A stretch of DNA of 64,000 nt from Sphingomonadales bacterium (GCA_025351405.1 JANXVZ010000005.1:43894-107893); one strand, 5' to 3'; shown: positions 53,548-63,015, counted from the stretch's first letter. The notes: a model not told the origin generated them from the sequence alone. Made by a program: numbers and translations.

Positions 53548-54769
53548 CGATCATGTCCTTTTGCCATTGGTGCAGCGCCGCCGCGACAGCGAGCGCCGCG
53601 TCGCGCCTCACCACGTCATCGGCACGCGCCGCAAGATCGCTGTAGGCGGTGTTGCCGCTGCGGGTATCGAGCCATTTCGCCAGCGCCGCGTCGTCAAGGC
53701 CGGGCGGAGCGCCAAGCGCCGTCGCCACGGCATCGCGGACCAGCACTGCATAGCGCCGAACCATCGCCGGCTCGCGGTGGGCAGCGCGGACAAGCTGCGC
53801 CGCATTGTCCGCCAGCGCGCGTTTGCCAAATGCGATGGCGCGCGGGGCGGGCTGCGGCAAGCCGAAGCGGACGACCGCCTGCACCCCGGCCAGCGCCGCC
53901 GCCGCCAACAGGCACAGCGTCAACGCCAGGAACGGCGGCTCGAACGTTAGCCGGAACAGGTTGTTGCCTGTGGCAAAACCGTTGAGTGTCACGTCGAATA
54001 CGAGGCCGCCATCGCGCGTCGCCCCCAGGTTGCGCAGCAGCGCCAGCGCGGCCCGCGCCCGCGCCGGGTCGCGCAGCGCGTTGTTGGCGAGCAGATCGGG
54101 ATCGGCGAGGATATAGACGCACGGCGCTTTCACCCATGCCAGCACGGTTCGACCATCGGGCGTGCCCAGCGCTGTGCGGATGCCAGGGCCGACGATCGAC
54201 TGGAGCTCGACAGGTGCCGTGACCGCTGCCGCGAATTCCGCACCGGTCAATTGCACCGACTTTGCGGCACCCTGCGTGATCGCCAAGTCCGGTGCCAGCT
54301 TCGCCAGCACCATGGTCACAAACCTGGGCGGCAACATCCCGGCTTGCGCGACCCAGCCCCTGACAGGCAGGCCCGCAGGCGTCCGATAAGGTTGCACCGC
54401 CCATTTGGGCAGGATGATGAGGATGGTCGCGTTGGACGGGCGTGGGCTGGCGAGCAGCGCGCGCAACGCTTCCGGCGGCGTATCGGCGGCCGGCGTCAGC
54501 ACCAGCAGGCCGGCGTTGCGCCCTGCGGCAATGTCGCGTCCCGTCCGCACCGGGATGCCGGTATCCCGCGCCAGTTGCACAATGCCGCTGAAGCCGTTGC
54601 CCGACACGGACAAGGCATGAGCGCCGCCGTCGTGGCCGGATTGCAATGCCGGTGCGTAAGCCGTCAGCAGCGCAAAGGCCGCAGCCAGCACAAGGCCGAC
54701 GGCGACCAATATCGCCACGGTGCGCGCCCCGAACGGGGTTTCGGCGTCGCTGCGGGTTGCGATGCTCAT
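53534..54769 (-). CDS. DUF4350 domain membrane protein of the MoxR cluster
   Basis: The 411-aa protein has an N-terminal membrane anchor ([21 protein letters not shown]). A GATase-like DUF4350 region follows ([30 protein letters not shown]), then a second helix near 290. It shares four bases with the upstream DUF4129 gene. Its role is unknown beyond cluster conservation. Confidence 0.82.
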
Positions 54770-55416
54770 GCCCAGGCCCTGGGCAGCGCCATCGCTTCAT
54801 AGGCGTTGCGGCACCGCGTCCACGCTTCGAAGCCGATCACCCGGCCACCGAACAGTCCGGCTTCGACCACGTCGGCGATCAGGGCAAAGGCGTGTGCGAC
54901 ATCGCCGGGCAGGCTGGGGGCGCGGGCGATGTCGCGGCTGGTCAACGCCGGGCGCAGGGTATCGGGACGCCGCGCTGCGATCTGTTCGACGCTGCGCAGC
55001 AGCACAAGATGGGCAGCCTCGGCAAACTGGCCCTGCGCCGCCAGGGCATCCGCTTCCGCCAGCAGGGCACGCGCCGGGCCGGCTTCGGGCCGCCATTCGG
55101 GCTCGGCAGCATCGATTGCGGTGCCACGGCGCCAGCGCGGTGCCAGCCATTGCCAGATGGCGCGCAACAGCAACAGCGACACCACCGCCACGCCTGTCCA
55201 GAAAATCCATTTGATCGGCGTGCCCTGCCGCCCAAGCCATTGGATCAGCGCCGGCAACCACGATGGCGGCGGCGGCACCGGCGGCACCGGCGGCAGGTCG
55301 AACTGCACCGAACCATCGGCGAGCAGCCGCGCATGCGCCGCGGCAAAGCCGTCAGCGTTTGCCGCTGCACCCGATACTGCACCCGAAACTGTCGCCACCC
55401 CGCCCCCGGCGGGCAC
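54766..55416 (-). CDS. DUF4129 domain protein, first gene of the MoxR cluster
   Basis: The 216-aa protein has a Pro-rich N-terminal stretch and one membrane helix (WIFWTGVAVVSLLLLRAIWQ). The DUF4129 C-terminal region follows (AEAAHLVLLRSVEQIAARRP, TSRDIAR). The start is a GTG at 55416; its signal-like N-terminus is weak. It is divergent from the membrane protein gene at 55544. Confidence 0.8.
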   Translation of the reverse strand: MPAGGGVATVSGAVSGAAANADGFAAAHARLLADGSVQFDLPPVPPVPPPPSWLPALIQWLGRQGTPIKWIFWTGVAVVSLLLLRAIWQWLAPRWRRGTAIDAAEPEWRPEAGPARALLAEADALAAQGQFAEAAHLVLLRSVEQIAARRPDTLRPALTSRDIARAPSLPGDVAHAFALIADVVEAGLFGGRVIGFEAWTRCRNAYEAMALPRAWA

Positions 55417-55543
55417 TGCGCCCGCGAACTAAAGATAGGCCTTGTCGCCACAGGCTGGCAACGCCGCAGTCGCCGCACAAACGCTGCTGGACACGACTAG
55501 CAAAGGCGACGAAGTTGCCACAGGGCAATTTGGGGGAATTTCC

Positions 55544-56314
55544 GTGGCATCCATTCCGGTAACTGGCGAACGGTTCGACATGGGGCGGGTGATTTCGCGA
55601 ACCACCAGCGCGATCCGGCAGAATGCCATGTTGTTCCTCCAGCTTGCCCTGTTGCTCTACTTCGTTCCGGCACTGTTCTCTGGCGCGTTGTCGTCCGGCG
55701 TCACCATCGACAGGGCGAACCCCTTTGCCAGCATGCTTTCGCCGTCGCGGCTCGGGCTCGGTGTCTTTGCGTTCCTGTGCTATTTCGTCATGCAAGCCGC
55801 GATCACACGCGCCACGATTGTCAATCTTGGCGGCGGCAAGGCGAGCTTTGTGTCGGCACTGCGCGCCGGGGTAACCAGCGCATTGCCGATCCTGGGGCTG
55901 ACGATCGTGACCGGGATCGGTTTCGCCGTTGGCTTTGTGCTGTTGATCGTTCCCGCGATCATGTTGTCGGTGATATGGTGTGTCGCTGTTCCGGCGCTCG
56001 TCGAGGAGGGCGTCGGCGTGTTCGGCAGCCTTGGACGCAGTCGCGCCCTGACCAAAGGTTCGCGCTGGCGCATTTTCGGGATGCTCGTCCTCATCCTGAT
56101 CATGATTTACGGACCGCTGACGATTGCCGCATTCATGGTGCGCGGCGTCAGCCCGCAGGCCATGCCGACCTTCGGGCCGGGCCTGATCTTCACGAACCTT
56201 GTAAGCACCATCGCCACCATGGTTTCAGCGACCCTTGTCGCCGCGATGTACGTCGAACTGCGCTTCGTCAAGGAGGGCGCCGCCCCCGAAAGCCTTGCCG
56301 CGATCTTCGACTGA
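55544..56314 (+). CDS. Polytopic membrane protein (YciC / GDPD-membrane-domain-like)
   Basis: The 256-aa protein begins MGRVISRTTSAIRQN-like after a short leader and has about six hydrophobic helices (for example ILGLTIVTGIGFAVGFVLLI). The region ALVEEGVGVFGSLGRSRALT matches the helix-turn unit seen in YciC/GDPD-membrane domains. The GTG at 55544 has GGGGGAA about six bases upstream; a TTG at 55442 is less likely. Function unknown. Confidence 0.75.
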   Translation: MASIPVTGERFDMGRVISRTTSAIRQNAMLFLQLALLLYFVPALFSGALSSGVTIDRANPFASMLSPSRLGLGVFAFLCYFVMQAAITRATIVNLGGGKASFVSALRAGVTSALPILGLTIVTGIGFAVGFVLLIVPAIMLSVIWCVAVPALVEEGVGVFGSLGRSRALTKGSRWRIFGMLVLILIMIYGPLTIAAFMVRGVSPQAMPTFGPGLIFTNLVSTIATMVSATLVAAMYVELRFVKEGAAPESLAAIFD

Positions 56315-56340
56315 CCACTGACACCGGAAGGAAAACGCCG

Positions 56341-57345
56341 TTGCGCGCCATCAGATTGCGAAAGCCCGGCGGGCTCGACAGCTTGTACGTCGGAGAGGCC
56401 GAAGCCGGTCCGGTCGGTGCCGGCGAAATTCGCGTGCGGCTCCATGCAAGCTCGGTCAATTACCATGATTATATCGTCGTCATGGGCGGCATCCCGACGC
56501 CCGATGGCCGCATCCCCATGTCGGATGGCGCCGGCGAAGTCACCGAAGTCGGCAGCGGTGTTTCTGGCTTTGCCGTTGGTGACCGCGTCGTCAGCACCTT
56601 TTTCCCGCTGTGGTTGGCCGGTGAACCAACGCTTGAAACGCTGGCGCAGGTGCCGGGGGACCGCAACGACGGCTATGCGCGGGATGAAGTCGTCGCCCCG
56701 GCGACGTCGTTCACCCACGCCCCCGCCGGCTTTTCGCACGCCGAAGCCGCCACGCTGACCTGCGCCGGGTTGACCGCCTGGCGGGCGCTTTTCGTCGAGG
56801 CGCCGCTGTTGCCCGGCGACACCGTGCTGGTACAAGGCACCGGCGGCGTTTCGATCTTTGCCTTGCAGTTCGCCAAGGCGGCGGGCGCGGTTGTCATCGC
56901 CACATCGTCGTCGGATGCCAAGCTCGATCGCTTGCGGGCGCTGGGCGCCGACCACCTCATCAACTACAAGCGCGACGCGGAATGGGGCGTCACGGCGCGA
57001 GGGCTGACTGGCGGCCGAGGGGTCGACCACATTGTCGAAATCGGCGGCGCCGGCACGCTGGCACAATCCATCGCGGCGTGCCGCCTGCGCGGCAATATCG
57101 CCCTCATCGGCGTGCTTGCCGGTTTTGCCGGCAATGTCGCCACCGCTGCCATCATGGCCGGCAACGTCCGCATCAACGGGCTGACCGTCGGCAGCCGTGA
57201 ACAACAGCTCGCCATGATAAAGGCCATCGAGGCCAATGCCATTCGCCCGGTGATCGATTCGTGTTTCGACCTCGAACAGATCGCCGATGCCTTCCGCCGC
57301 CAGGAATCCGGCCAGCACTTCGGCAAGATCTGCCTCGAGTGGTAG
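56341..57345 (+). CDS. Zinc-independent MDR alcohol dehydrogenase/quinone-reductase-like enzyme
   Basis: The 334-aa NAD(P)H enzyme has the fold markers RLHASSVNYHDYIVVMG, the cofactor motif VQGTGGVSIFALQFAKAAGA and the end DAFRRQESGQHFGKICLEW. No zinc ligands are visible. It starts at a TTG, preceded by AAGGAA seven bases upstream. The likely reaction is reduction of a quinone or activated alkene; the substrate is unknown. Confidence 0.87.
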   Translation: MRAIRLRKPGGLDSLYVGEAEAGPVGAGEIRVRLHASSVNYHDYIVVMGGIPTPDGRIPMSDGAGEVTEVGSGVSGFAVGDRVVSTFFPLWLAGEPTLETLAQVPGDRNDGYARDEVVAPATSFTHAPAGFSHAEAATLTCAGLTAWRALFVEAPLLPGDTVLVQGTGGVSIFALQFAKAAGAVVIATSSSDAKLDRLRALGADHLINYKRDAEWGVTARGLTGGRGVDHIVEIGGAGTLAQSIAACRLRGNIALIGVLAGFAGNVATAAIMAGNVRINGLTVGSREQQLAMIKAIEANAIRPVIDSCFDLEQIADAFRRQESGQHFGKICLEW

Positions 57346-57447
57346 CGCCGGGCAGCGGCGATTCCTTCAATGACGTACCGACACGACCCGCCAATGGAGC
57401 GGTCTCGATCGATGGGCGTTTATGGTTCCAGTAGGAGGAACCATGCA

Positions 57448-57696
57448 ATGAAATCAATTATCTGGCTTGCGACAATTGCCTTGGCTGTCGGCGGCGTTGC
57501 CGGCGCGGCAAACGCTCAAATGCGTCCCGACGACCGCATGCACCAGGGTGATCGCCCCGACATGCGCGCCGATATGAACCGCGACGGCCCGATGCGGCAT
57601 GACGAAATGCGCCGCCACCACAACCACTGGAACAACCACCATCGTCATTGCACCTACCGTTGGCAGCATCATCACAAGGTGCGTTACTGCCGCTAA
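57448..57696 (+). CDS. Small His-rich secreted protein
   Basis: The 82-aa product has a signal peptide (MKSIIWLATIALAVGGVAGAANA). The mature part is short and rich in His, Met, Arg and Asp (MRHDEMRRHHNHWNNHHRHC), a composition suited to metal binding. It ends WQHHHKVRYCR with two cysteines. AGGAGG lies about eight bases before the ATG. The family is not recognised. Confidence 0.8.
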   Translation: MKSIIWLATIALAVGGVAGAANAQMRPDDRMHQGDRPDMRADMNRDGPMRHDEMRRHHNHWNNHHRHCTYRWQHHHKVRYCR

Positions 57697-58104
57697 GCTG
57701 TTTTCCAGCCAGTTGTCGTGCGCTGTCCGCCAGGACGATGCGCGAGGATCGGCGATGCGGCGGGCGCGTCCGGATTCCGCAGAGCGAAACGCATCCGGGG
57801 ACATCGCCGCCGCTGGCAGGACCAGTGGCGGCAATCCCATGCGCGCCACATGTCGGTGCAAGCGTGGTGCGCGACGCACTCTCCGGCGAACCGGTCTCAG
57901 CCTGTTTCACCTGTTAATTGCGTGATTCCGGCCGAAAACAGGCTCAATCCCGGGTTTCCGCGCTCATGTGCGCGGGTTTGTGGTTCCCGTTCAATCGGTT
58001 AGGCGATTAGCTCTAAAATGCCTGGAACAGGGCCGTATTGCGCCATAACAGGACAATATCAGGTGTATAACAGGTCGGTCTGATCTGTTCGAGGAAGCGG
58101 TAAA
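57697..58104. other. Non-coding stretch before the phage-like cassette, with operator-like direct repeats
   Basis: About 400 bases without a supported gene. The last part is AT-richer than its surroundings and holds two ATAACAGG copies (58045-58052 and 58067-58074) spaced 22 bp apart, just upstream of the TTG start at 58105. This is a candidate regulator site. No tRNA or attachment core was identified. Confidence 0.45.
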
Positions 58105-58791
58105 TTGATCCCCGACGACAAACTCGCTTTCCTGGTGGATGAGGCGTTTGGCGATGCCGCCCGCGGCGCGACGATCCGGCAGACGGGCAGCGGCGTGTCA
58201 CATACGATTTCTGTCTCACTGAACTTGGCTGACGTTCCCGCCAGCTTCTTCTGCCAACCGCCGTGGAGCGCGAACCGGTCGCTCATCGAGTCGTATTTCG
58301 GCCCGATCCTGGCGCACAGCCGGAGCTGTCCCGGGCGCGGTGCCGTCCAGTGCTGCCAGGCCGAGGAGGGTGAGATGTGCTGCCCGCGGTGGATCGAGCG
58401 CGAGGATCCTGAATGGTATGCGCAGCGCGCCGACATCTACATGACGATGATCAATAAGCGTATCGCCGACAGGTCCGGGATGTCGGTAGAGCTGGCCGCC
58501 GACGAAGCGTTCGAGCTCGGCCAGCTGTTCCAGGAGGCACGGATAAAGCTTGGCTTCGACCATGCCACCAAGCGAAGCGACAAGGTGACCGAGGGCGCGC
58601 GTCTCGGCGGTAAGGCCCGCCGACTGGCGAACCGCGGGCGCCTGCCCGTGGCCGACACGGTTGCAGATGTCGAACGGCTGGTCGCGGAGGGTCGTTCGAT
58701 AACCCGCGCCTATGCCGCGGTCGGACGAAAGCAGGGGGTGAGTGCTCAGACAATCGCCAAGGAATACCGCCGGGCAAAAAAACCGGGGTAG
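58105..58791 (+). CDS. Phage-associated Cys-rich protein of unknown function
   Basis: The 228-aa protein starts at a TTG with GAGGAAG upstream. The middle has clustered cysteines (SCPGRGAVQCCQAEEGEMCC) that could bind metal. The C-terminus (DVERLVAEGRSITRAYAAVG, then VSAQTIAKEYRRAKK) looks like a helix-turn-helix. It precedes the methyltransferase, DUF5681 and terminase genes, so it may be a regulator or packaging accessory; I do not recognise it. Confidence 0.7.
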   Translation: MIPDDKLAFLVDEAFGDAARGATIRQTGSGVSHTISVSLNLADVPASFFCQPPWSANRSLIESYFGPILAHSRSCPGRGAVQCCQAEEGEMCCPRWIEREDPEWYAQRADIYMTMINKRIADRSGMSVELAADEAFELGQLFQEARIKLGFDHATKRSDKVTEGARLGGKARRLANRGRLPVADTVADVERLVAEGRSITRAYAAVGRKQGVSAQTIAKEYRRAKKPG

Positions 58792-58853
58792 ATCCGGGCA
58801 ATTACCTCTCGCGACCCGATAGATGGCGTGCACCCAAGCCTTGGAGTGTACCC

Positions 58854-60209
58854 ATGACGAAGCCTTTGCCAACACAGCGCAACCGCCTGCTCGAGATCGA
58901 GCACCTGGCCCTTGCCGATCTAAACCCCAGTCCCCGCACGCCGCGCCGTCACAAGCGCGCGCAGATCAAGGCGCTGGCGAAGTCGATTGCGGCGTTCGGC
59001 TTCAACGTCCCCGTGCTGATCGACGCCGACAACATTATCATCGCCGGCCATGCCCGTCTCGATGCCGCCCGCGAGATCGACCTGACCACGGTGCCGGCAA
59101 TCCGGCTCGAGCATCTCGACGCTGCGGCGATCGACGCGTTCATGATCGCCGACAACCGGCTCAGCGATCTGTCCGACTGGGACGACCAGCGGCTGGGTGC
59201 AATCCTGAAAGACCTCAGCCTCATCGACCTTGGCTTCGACATCGAGGCGACGGGGTTTGCGGTCGCCGAGATCGATCTGCGCATCGAGGGACTGAGTGAT
59301 CCGGGCGATGACGACGCTGCCGATGTCGTGCCGCCGGCCGGCCCAGCTGTCGTGCAGCCCGGCGAGCTTTGGCAGCTCGGCGATCACCGGCTGTTCTGCG
59401 GCGATGCGCTGCTTGCGGGTTCGTGGGAGGCGCTGATGGGCGACGGGCGCGCGGCGCTGGTCGTTACCGACGCGCCCTATAATGTCAAAATCGGCGGTCA
59501 TGTCTCCGGCCTCGGCCAGCACCGCCACCGCGAGTTCGCCATGGCCGCCGGCGAGATGTCCGCCGACCAGTTCACGACCTTCCTGACGACCGCCGCCACG
59601 CATGCCGCGGCTTGGTCCACGCCGGGCTCGCTGCATTACTGGGCGATGGACTGGCGCCACCTGCCGGAGCTGACCCTTGCAGGCAAGGCCGCCTATGACC
59701 GACAACTCAACCTGTGCGTCTGGGCCAAGACCAACGCCGGCATGGGCAGCTTCTACCGCAGCCAGCACGAACTGTTCATGGTGTTTGCCAAGGCTGGTGC
59801 CCCCTGTCGCAATAACGTCCAGCTTGGCCGGTTCGGTCGCTCGCGCAGCAATGTCTGGTCCTATCCGGGTGCCAGCAACTTCGGGCGCGGCGAAAGCGGC
59901 AGCGGCGAGGGCAATCCGCTGGCCCTGCACCCGACGGTCAAGCCGACGGCGCTGATTGCCGATATCCTGCTCGACGCCAGCGCCCGCGGCGACATCGTCA
60001 CCGACCCCTTCATGGGGTCCGGCACCACGATCATCGCCGCCGAGAAGCTTGGCCGCCGCGCCCGCGGCATCGAACTCGATCCGCTCTACTGCGATACCAT
60101 CATCCGCCGCTGGCAGGCCTGGACCGGCGAAACTGCGATACGCGCGTCCGATGGCGTGACCTTCACGGCGCTCGAAGCCGGCGTGGTCAACGGGGAGGAC
60201 GTGGCATGA
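58854..60209 (+). CDS. ParB-domain/DNA methyltransferase fusion (phage-type)
   Basis: The 451-aa protein joins an N-terminal ParB-like nuclease domain (about 10-100; NVPVLIDADNIIIAGHARLD) to a C-terminal N6/N4 methyltransferase. In the latter the catalytic motif DAPYN comes before the SAM motif DPFMGSGTT, the beta-class order. No restriction enzyme is adjacent. GGAG lies seven bases before the ATG. Such fusions are common near phage terminases and may modify phage DNA or the host for packaging. Confidence 0.92.
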   Translation: MTKPLPTQRNRLLEIEHLALADLNPSPRTPRRHKRAQIKALAKSIAAFGFNVPVLIDADNIIIAGHARLDAAREIDLTTVPAIRLEHLDAAAIDAFMIADNRLSDLSDWDDQRLGAILKDLSLIDLGFDIEATGFAVAEIDLRIEGLSDPGDDDAADVVPPAGPAVVQPGELWQLGDHRLFCGDALLAGSWEALMGDGRAALVVTDAPYNVKIGGHVSGLGQHRHREFAMAAGEMSADQFTTFLTTAATHAAAWSTPGSLHYWAMDWRHLPELTLAGKAAYDRQLNLCVWAKTNAGMGSFYRSQHELFMVFAKAGAPCRNNVQLGRFGRSRSNVWSYPGASNFGRGESGSGEGNPLALHPTVKPTALIADILLDASARGDIVTDPFMGSGTTIIAAEKLGRRARGIELDPLYCDTIIRRWQAWTGETAIRASDGVTFTALEAGVVNGEDVA

Positions 60210-60595
60210 ACGACATCCGCGACAACGGCGGCCGGTTCCGCGCCGGGTCTCCCAGCCCCAATCCGCACGGCCGCCCGAAGAAGGTGTCCGGTGTCGATGC
60301 GTCGGTCATGGAGGCACTTTCGGCCAAGATCATCGTCAACGAGCAGGGACGCCGCAGGCGCCGGTCGAAGCTCGACATTACCGCCGCCCAGATCGCCAAC
60401 AAGGGTGCCGGCGGCGATCTGCGCGCCGCCAGGATGGCGCTCGACCAGGCCCGCAAGGCCGAGGAGCGCGCCGAGGCGCATGCCGTCCGGGCGCCGGTGA
60501 TGACCCAGGTCGATCATGCCATAATCGCCCGGGTCGTCGCCCGCATCGAACAGATCATCCTCGCCCGGGAGCCAGGTCATGATGCCCAGGATTGA
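60206..60595 (+). CDS. DUF5681 domain protein (small-terminase-like position)
   Basis: The 129-aa protein begins with GGRFRAGSPSPNPHGRPKK, the DUF5681 signature, then a basic helical region (RRRRRSKLDITAAQIANK). It lies directly before the large terminase and overlaps it by 17 bases, as small terminase subunits often do. A DNA-binding role is inferred. GGAGG lies seven bases before the ATG. Confidence 0.82.
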   Translation: MNDIRDNGGRFRAGSPSPNPHGRPKKVSGVDASVMEALSAKIIVNEQGRRRRRSKLDITAAQIANKGAGGDLRAARMALDQARKAEERAEAHAVRAPVMTQVDHAIIARVVARIEQIILAREPGHDAQD

Positions 60596-62207
60596 ACCCA
60601 CACTGTCGCCCGAAGAGTATGACGCCATCTCGCGCGTCGATTTCTGGACGTTCACCCAGCGCGTCTTCGCCGAGCAGGGCGGCGGGCCGTTTGAAGACAA
60701 CTGGCATATCCAGCTGCTCTGTGCCGCGGTCGACCGTATCCGCACCGAACCCAATACCAGGCTCGCCATCGCCCTGCCGCCGCGCAGCCTCAAGTCAATC
60801 ATTGCCTCGGTGGCGCTGCCGGCCTGGCTGCTTGGCCATGACCCCACCCTGGAAGTCGTTTGTGTCAGCTATGGGCAGGAACTCGCCGATCAGTTCTCGG
60901 CGCATTGCCGGACCATAATGCAGACCCCCTGGTATCGCCAGCTGTTTCCGGCGAAGCGGCTCGACCGGCTGGTCATCGGCCATCTGGCGACGACCGCCGG
61001 CGGCATGCGTTACGCGACGTCGGTCGGCGGTTCGCTCACCGGAATCGGTGCCGACGTCATCATCGTCGATGACCCGATGAAGCCCGACGAGGCGTTTTCC
61101 GATGCCGAACGCGGCAAGGCAAATGGCTGGGCGCGCCATACCCTGTTCACCCGGCTCAACAAGAAGTCCGACGACCGCATCATCATCGTCCAGCAGCGCC
61201 TTCATGAAGACGACATGATCGGCCATGTCCAGGAGATCGCCGGGTTCGAGCTGCTGTCCTTTGCCGCCATCGCGCAGGAAGACGAACAGCATGTCATCCG
61301 GACGCCGTTTGGCACAGTGACGCATACCCGCCAGGCCGGCGAAGCCCTGCACTCGGAACGCGAATCACTGGCCGTGCTGGAAAAGCAGCGGATCCTGCTC
61401 GGCACCGAGTATTTCGCGGCCCAGTATCTCCAGTCGCCGGCACCGCCCGGCGGCGGCCTCGTCAAGCTGGCGTGGTTCAACCGCTACGACCCCGCCAAAA
61501 GGCCAGCGTTCACCCGCATCATCCAGAGTTGGGACTGCGCTGCCAAGGCCGGGCAGCTCAACGACTATAGCGTCTGCACAACCTGGGGCATCACCTACAA
61601 CAAGGACATCTACCTGCTGCACGTTCTGCGGGTCCGCCTCGAATATCCAGAACTCAAGCGCAAGCTCCGGGAAATGTCGGACCAGTTTCGCGCGGGCGTC
61701 GTGCTGATTGAGGACACCTCGGCGGGCACCCAGCTTGTTCAGGAGCTTCGGCGGGAGGGGTTCGCGCGGGTTACCCCAGTTAAGCCCAAGGGCGACAAGG
61801 CCATGCGCATGGTGTCACAGACGCCGGCGATCGAAGCCGGGCGGGTCTACATCCCCCACGACGCCCCCTGGCTGCAAGACTATCTGCACGAGCTCGCCAT
61901 GTTCCCCAAGGGCAAGACCGACGACCAGGTCGACTCGACCGCCCAGGCGCTGGCGCATATCGGCATGCCTTCGTCTGCCGATAACTGGATAGAATATATG
62001 CGAGGCGAGGCCCTTCGCGTGCATGGACTGAGCCCCGGGGACATCACCATCACATTCGACTATATCCACCCCGATACCCAGTTCACCAGCTGCATGGGCC
62101 GCACGCTGCGCCGCGAACAGGATGGATTCTACCACTGCTCAAAGGGCGAATGGGACAGCGTGCGGATGATGCAGGGCATTGTGCTAATCGAAGGTGAGGG
62201 AGCTTGA
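60579..62207 (+). CDS. Phage terminase large subunit
   Basis: The 542-aa DNA-packaging motor has the deviant Walker A LPPRSLKS, Walker B DVIIVDDPMK and the nuclease Asp set in QSWDCAAK, VLIEDTSAGTQL and DDQVDSTAQALAH. An extra C-terminal 80 residues follow the nuclease. ATG pairs at 60579/60582 are possible starts. No portal, capsid or tail genes follow, so the phage is decayed or these genes belong to a satellite. Confidence 0.92.
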   Translation: MMPRIEPTLSPEEYDAISRVDFWTFTQRVFAEQGGGPFEDNWHIQLLCAAVDRIRTEPNTRLAIALPPRSLKSIIASVALPAWLLGHDPTLEVVCVSYGQELADQFSAHCRTIMQTPWYRQLFPAKRLDRLVIGHLATTAGGMRYATSVGGSLTGIGADVIIVDDPMKPDEAFSDAERGKANGWARHTLFTRLNKKSDDRIIIVQQRLHEDDMIGHVQEIAGFELLSFAAIAQEDEQHVIRTPFGTVTHTRQAGEALHSERESLAVLEKQRILLGTEYFAAQYLQSPAPPGGGLVKLAWFNRYDPAKRPAFTRIIQSWDCAAKAGQLNDYSVCTTWGITYNKDIYLLHVLRVRLEYPELKRKLREMSDQFRAGVVLIEDTSAGTQLVQELRREGFARVTPVKPKGDKAMRMVSQTPAIEAGRVYIPHDAPWLQDYLHELAMFPKGKTDDQVDSTAQALAHIGMPSSADNWIEYMRGEALRVHGLSPGDITITFDYIHPDTQFTSCMGRTLRREQDGFYHCSKGEWDSVRMMQGIVLIEGEGA

Positions 62208-62243
62208 ATTTCTCTGCGGGCCGGGGCCCTCGCCTGTGGAGAG

Positions 62244-62334
62244 GTGAGCTGCTACCGGTTTGATCGACACGAGGTTACCTTCCGATTCCATAAAACACCT
62301 TATCTCGGTGTCCACGAAACTGGCAGCAGCTCAC
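62244..62334. repeat. 91-bp inverted-repeat element (solo IS-end or MITE-like)
   Basis: GTGAGCTGCTACCGGTTT at 62244 is repeated inverted at 62316-62334 as GTGAGCTGCTGCCAGTTT, with further partial similarity inward (GACACGAG / GACACCGAG). Two opposed IS ends lacking a transposase explain it best. Confidence 0.65.
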
Positions 62335-62435
62335 ACCGCCCCCCATCGAGACGCGTGCTCCCGCTCGTGTTCCAGCACCATCCGCACCGCGCGCTCCCGA
62401 ACCTCGGGCGCATACTTGTTGGTTGTCTTGCTCAT
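62331..62435 (-). pseudogene. IS3-family OrfA fragment
   Basis: The 34-codon frame encodes [20 protein letters not shown] then [14 protein letters not shown] and stops. This is the start of a typical IS3 OrfA helix-turn-helix transposase subunit, cut after about one third. The break point lies within the inverted repeat at 62316-62334, so another insertion or deletion truncated it. Confidence 0.8.
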
Positions 62436-62560
62436 AAGGGCTCCACCTTCTCAGGAGTTGGAGCCTCCGGCAAACCCGGCGCGGTTCACAGCTCAAGCCA
62501 GCGCTATCTTTTTGGCGATATGGGCAATAGTCTAGGGAGAGATGGATCTCGGGGGACTGT

Positions 62561-62944
62561 ATGCGCAAGGTGCTATGTGGAATATTGCTGGGGCTGCTTG
62601 CCGGGAAGGTGGTAGCTGAAACCTGGGTTCCAATAGCAGACGACAAAGCGGGGAACGCGCTTTTTATAGACAAGGATTCCGTAGTTGTATCAGGATTTAT
62701 GAGAGAGGCTTGGTTTAAGTACACGCTTGACGAAGTCAGGTCGGAGCTCATTGGATCGAGCACGACTGTCGGCAGGACAGTGTTCAACTGTCGAGATAAG
62801 ACGACAGCAACCAGGGCACTGATCAAAAATTCATCTGAGATCCCGCGAGAGATGCCTACGTCGCACCCCTTATTGTTTATGCCATTTGACGCTCTCTCGA
62901 GCATCGAAGCGGAAGTCATCTGCAAAGAGCGCGTCTCGCTCTAA
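62561..62944 (+). CDS. Secreted adhesin-E-like protein, low GC
   Basis: The 127-aa product has a signal peptide (MRKVLCGILLGLLAGKVVAE). Its single domain starts TWVPIADDKAGNALFIDKDS and contains NCRDKTTATRALI, resembling the small surface-adhesin E family. Base composition is visibly lower in G+C than the rest of the window and codon use differs, so it was probably acquired. It sits between IS3 debris and an IS3 element. Function unknown. Confidence 0.72.
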   Translation: MRKVLCGILLGLLAGKVVAETWVPIADDKAGNALFIDKDSVVVSGFMREAWFKYTLDEVRSELIGSSTTVGRTVFNCRDKTTATRALIKNSSEIPREMPTSHPLLFMPFDALSSIEAEVICKERVSL

Positions 62945-63015
62945 TGTTGTATTGAGGTGGTCCCGGAAACCTGGACAGGCTGTTAAGCTATTCCCGATCT
63001 GAAGGATGGACGGGA

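Larger units (their letters stand above)
62208..62560. other. Mobile-element debris between terminase and adhesin-like gene
   Basis: About 350 bases without an intact gene. It contains an inverted repeat (62244-62262 with 62316-62334), a 34-codon IS3 OrfA remnant on the minus strand (62331-62435) and a 7-bp stem at 62439-62465 in that remnant's leader. Confidence 0.7.

Noticed and set aside
57697..58104. tRNA or attachment site at the left edge of the phage-like cassette
   Set aside because: No cloverleaf or T-loop sequence was found, and no matching direct repeat is visible at the other side within the window.
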